64,000 nt of DNA from the NCBI RefSeq assembly GCF_029626025.1, contig NZ_JARUBF010000001.1, positions 2,790,001 through 2,854,000 on the forward strand. The letters run 5' to 3'. A program made the position numbers and the translations under genes. The notes below the pieces were generated by a model that saw nothing but the letters and a program-made list of their open reading frames with translations, did not search any database and was not told where the DNA came from. The stretch is from Solwaraspora sp. WMMD406 (lineage in GTDB: Bacteria > Actinomycetota > Actinomycetes > Mycobacteriales > Micromonosporaceae). This document shows, in pieces, positions 63,259-64,000 of the stretch. How positions within the stretch are numbered: the first letter of the stretch is position 1; every line of letters begins with the position of its first letter.

Positions 63259-64000
63259 CGTCGGCCCCCTCACGGCGGTAGAAGGTGAAGAAAAGCTCTT
63301 CCAGGTCGGGCTCCTCCGACAGCATGCTGATCACCGTGTGCCGGCTCGCCGCCTTGATCAGCGCGTCCGCCCGGCCGTCGAGCCGGCAGCGCAGCCGCTC
63401 ACCGATGGCCACCACGTCGCTGATCCCGGGCACCGCCGCGAACTCGCTGGCGTCGACCGGGGCGTCGAAGACGATCTCGATCTGGCGTACGGCGCGTTCC
63501 CGCAGGTCCTCGACCCGCTCGACGGTGACCAGCCGGCCGTCGCGGATGATCCCGACCCGGTCGGCGGTCTGCTGCACCTCGCTCATCACGTGTGAGGACA
63601 TGAAGACGGTCTGCCCGGCGGCCTTCGCCGCACGGACCATCGCGACGAACTCCTGCTGCAGGAACGGGTCCAGGCCGCTGGTCGGCTCGTCGAGGATGAG
63701 CAGCTCGGGGGAGTGCATGAACGCCTGCACGACGCCGACCTTCTGCCGGTTGCCCTTGGACAGTCCTTTGATCCGCCGGCCGAGATCGAGGTCGAGGCGT
63801 TCGGCCAGTTCGGTGATCCGGGCCTTGGGCACCCCGCCACGGAGGTTGCCCAGGTAGGTGAGAAGTTCCCGGCCGGTCTGCCGCCCGTCGACGATGAAGT
63901 CGCCGGCCAGGTAGCCGATCCGGCGGCGCAACGCCACGCCGTCGGCGCGCGGGTCGAGCCCCAGGACGCGGGCGGTGCCGCTGGTGGGGCGGATCAGGTC
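63245..64000 (-). CDS. ABC transporter ATPase, partner of the ABC-2 permease (5' end outside window)
   Basis: At least 251 residues are visible, open to the right edge. The signature reads LSKGNRQKVGVVQA, Walker B LLILDEPTSGLDP, and the switch His MSSHVMSE. The Walker A region lies beyond the window. The visible start DLIRPTSGTARVLGLD fits the region after Walker A. The C-terminal extension with VRQIEIVFDAPVDASEF and DLEELFFTFYRRE is typical of DrrA/CcmA-type drug-export ATPases. Confidence 0.92.
   Translation of the reverse strand, partial: DLIRPTSGTARVLGLDPRADGVALRRRIGYLAGDFIVDGRQTGRELLTYLGNLRGGVPKARITELAERLDLDLGRRIKGLSKGNRQKVGVVQAFMHSPELLILDEPTSGLDPFLQQEFVAMVRAAKAAGQTVFMSSHVMSEVQQTADRVGIIRDGRLVTVERVEDLRERAVRQIEIVFDAPVDASEFAAVPGISDVVAIGERLRCRLDGRADALIKAASRHTVISMLSEEPDLEELFFTFYRREGADDVAV

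Overview
The window is chromosomal DNA of a high-GC Gram-positive actinomycete. Secreted hydrolases, a FasR-fabD-fabH-acpP-fabF fatty-acid operon, a homodimeric pyruvate dehydrogenase E1, HelR, DUF3145 and an actinobacterial c-di-AMP riboswitch all fit a filamentous actinobacterium, probably Micromonosporaceae. That family placement is an inference from gene content and base composition. No tRNA, rRNA, CRISPR array or prophage was seen.

Region 1 (1-10.2 kb) is the most unusual part, a cell-surface locus on the + strand. In order it holds a membrane-anchored PstS-like protein split by an IS110-family element, a secreted PstS-like protein, an Ig-repeat protein with an LPNTG sorting signal, a sortase-fold protein lacking the catalytic His and Cys, a PstB-type ATPase without permeases, an Ig/WxL-domain protein, a WxL-interacting (DUF916-type) membrane protein and a small LPRTG protein. 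The LPNTG and WxL proteins share a 351-bp segment that differs at one base. The genes are tightly spaced, several overlap, and they probably work together in displaying proteins at the surface.

Region 2 (10.3-31 kb) is mixed: alditol oxidase, small membrane proteins, an SDR reductase, a coiled-coil protein with a degenerate Mrr domain, a prolyl oligopeptidase, two secreted serine proteases (one under a GAGAGCGCTCTC-type palindrome), glutathione peroxidase, a decayed patatin-like gene, a glycan-related cluster (LPG-synthase-type membrane protein, GT4, GT2 and a polytopic GT) and several exported or hypothetical proteins.

Region 3 (31-42.5 kb) centres on polysaccharide and cell-wall turnover: a GH74 xyloglucanase with CBM2, a GH81 beta-1,3-glucanase with a CBM56-like module, and an M15-type peptidase-like protein behind a c-di-AMP riboswitch. 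Between the last two lies an orphan promoter with two LacI-type palindromes and a 50-bp perfect palindrome, which together could define a small RNA. STAS and kinase genes and a CDF metal exporter are also here.

Region 4 (42.5-64 kb) is largely core genome: HelR, beta-carbonic anhydrase, DUF3145, a NagZ-type lipoprotein, the fab operon with FasR, a PAP2 phosphatase, a CopC-domain protein, GltX, an SRPBCC protein, AceE, YjbQ and an ABC-2 exporter that runs off the right edge. Convergent genes are mostly separated by strong perfect hairpins.
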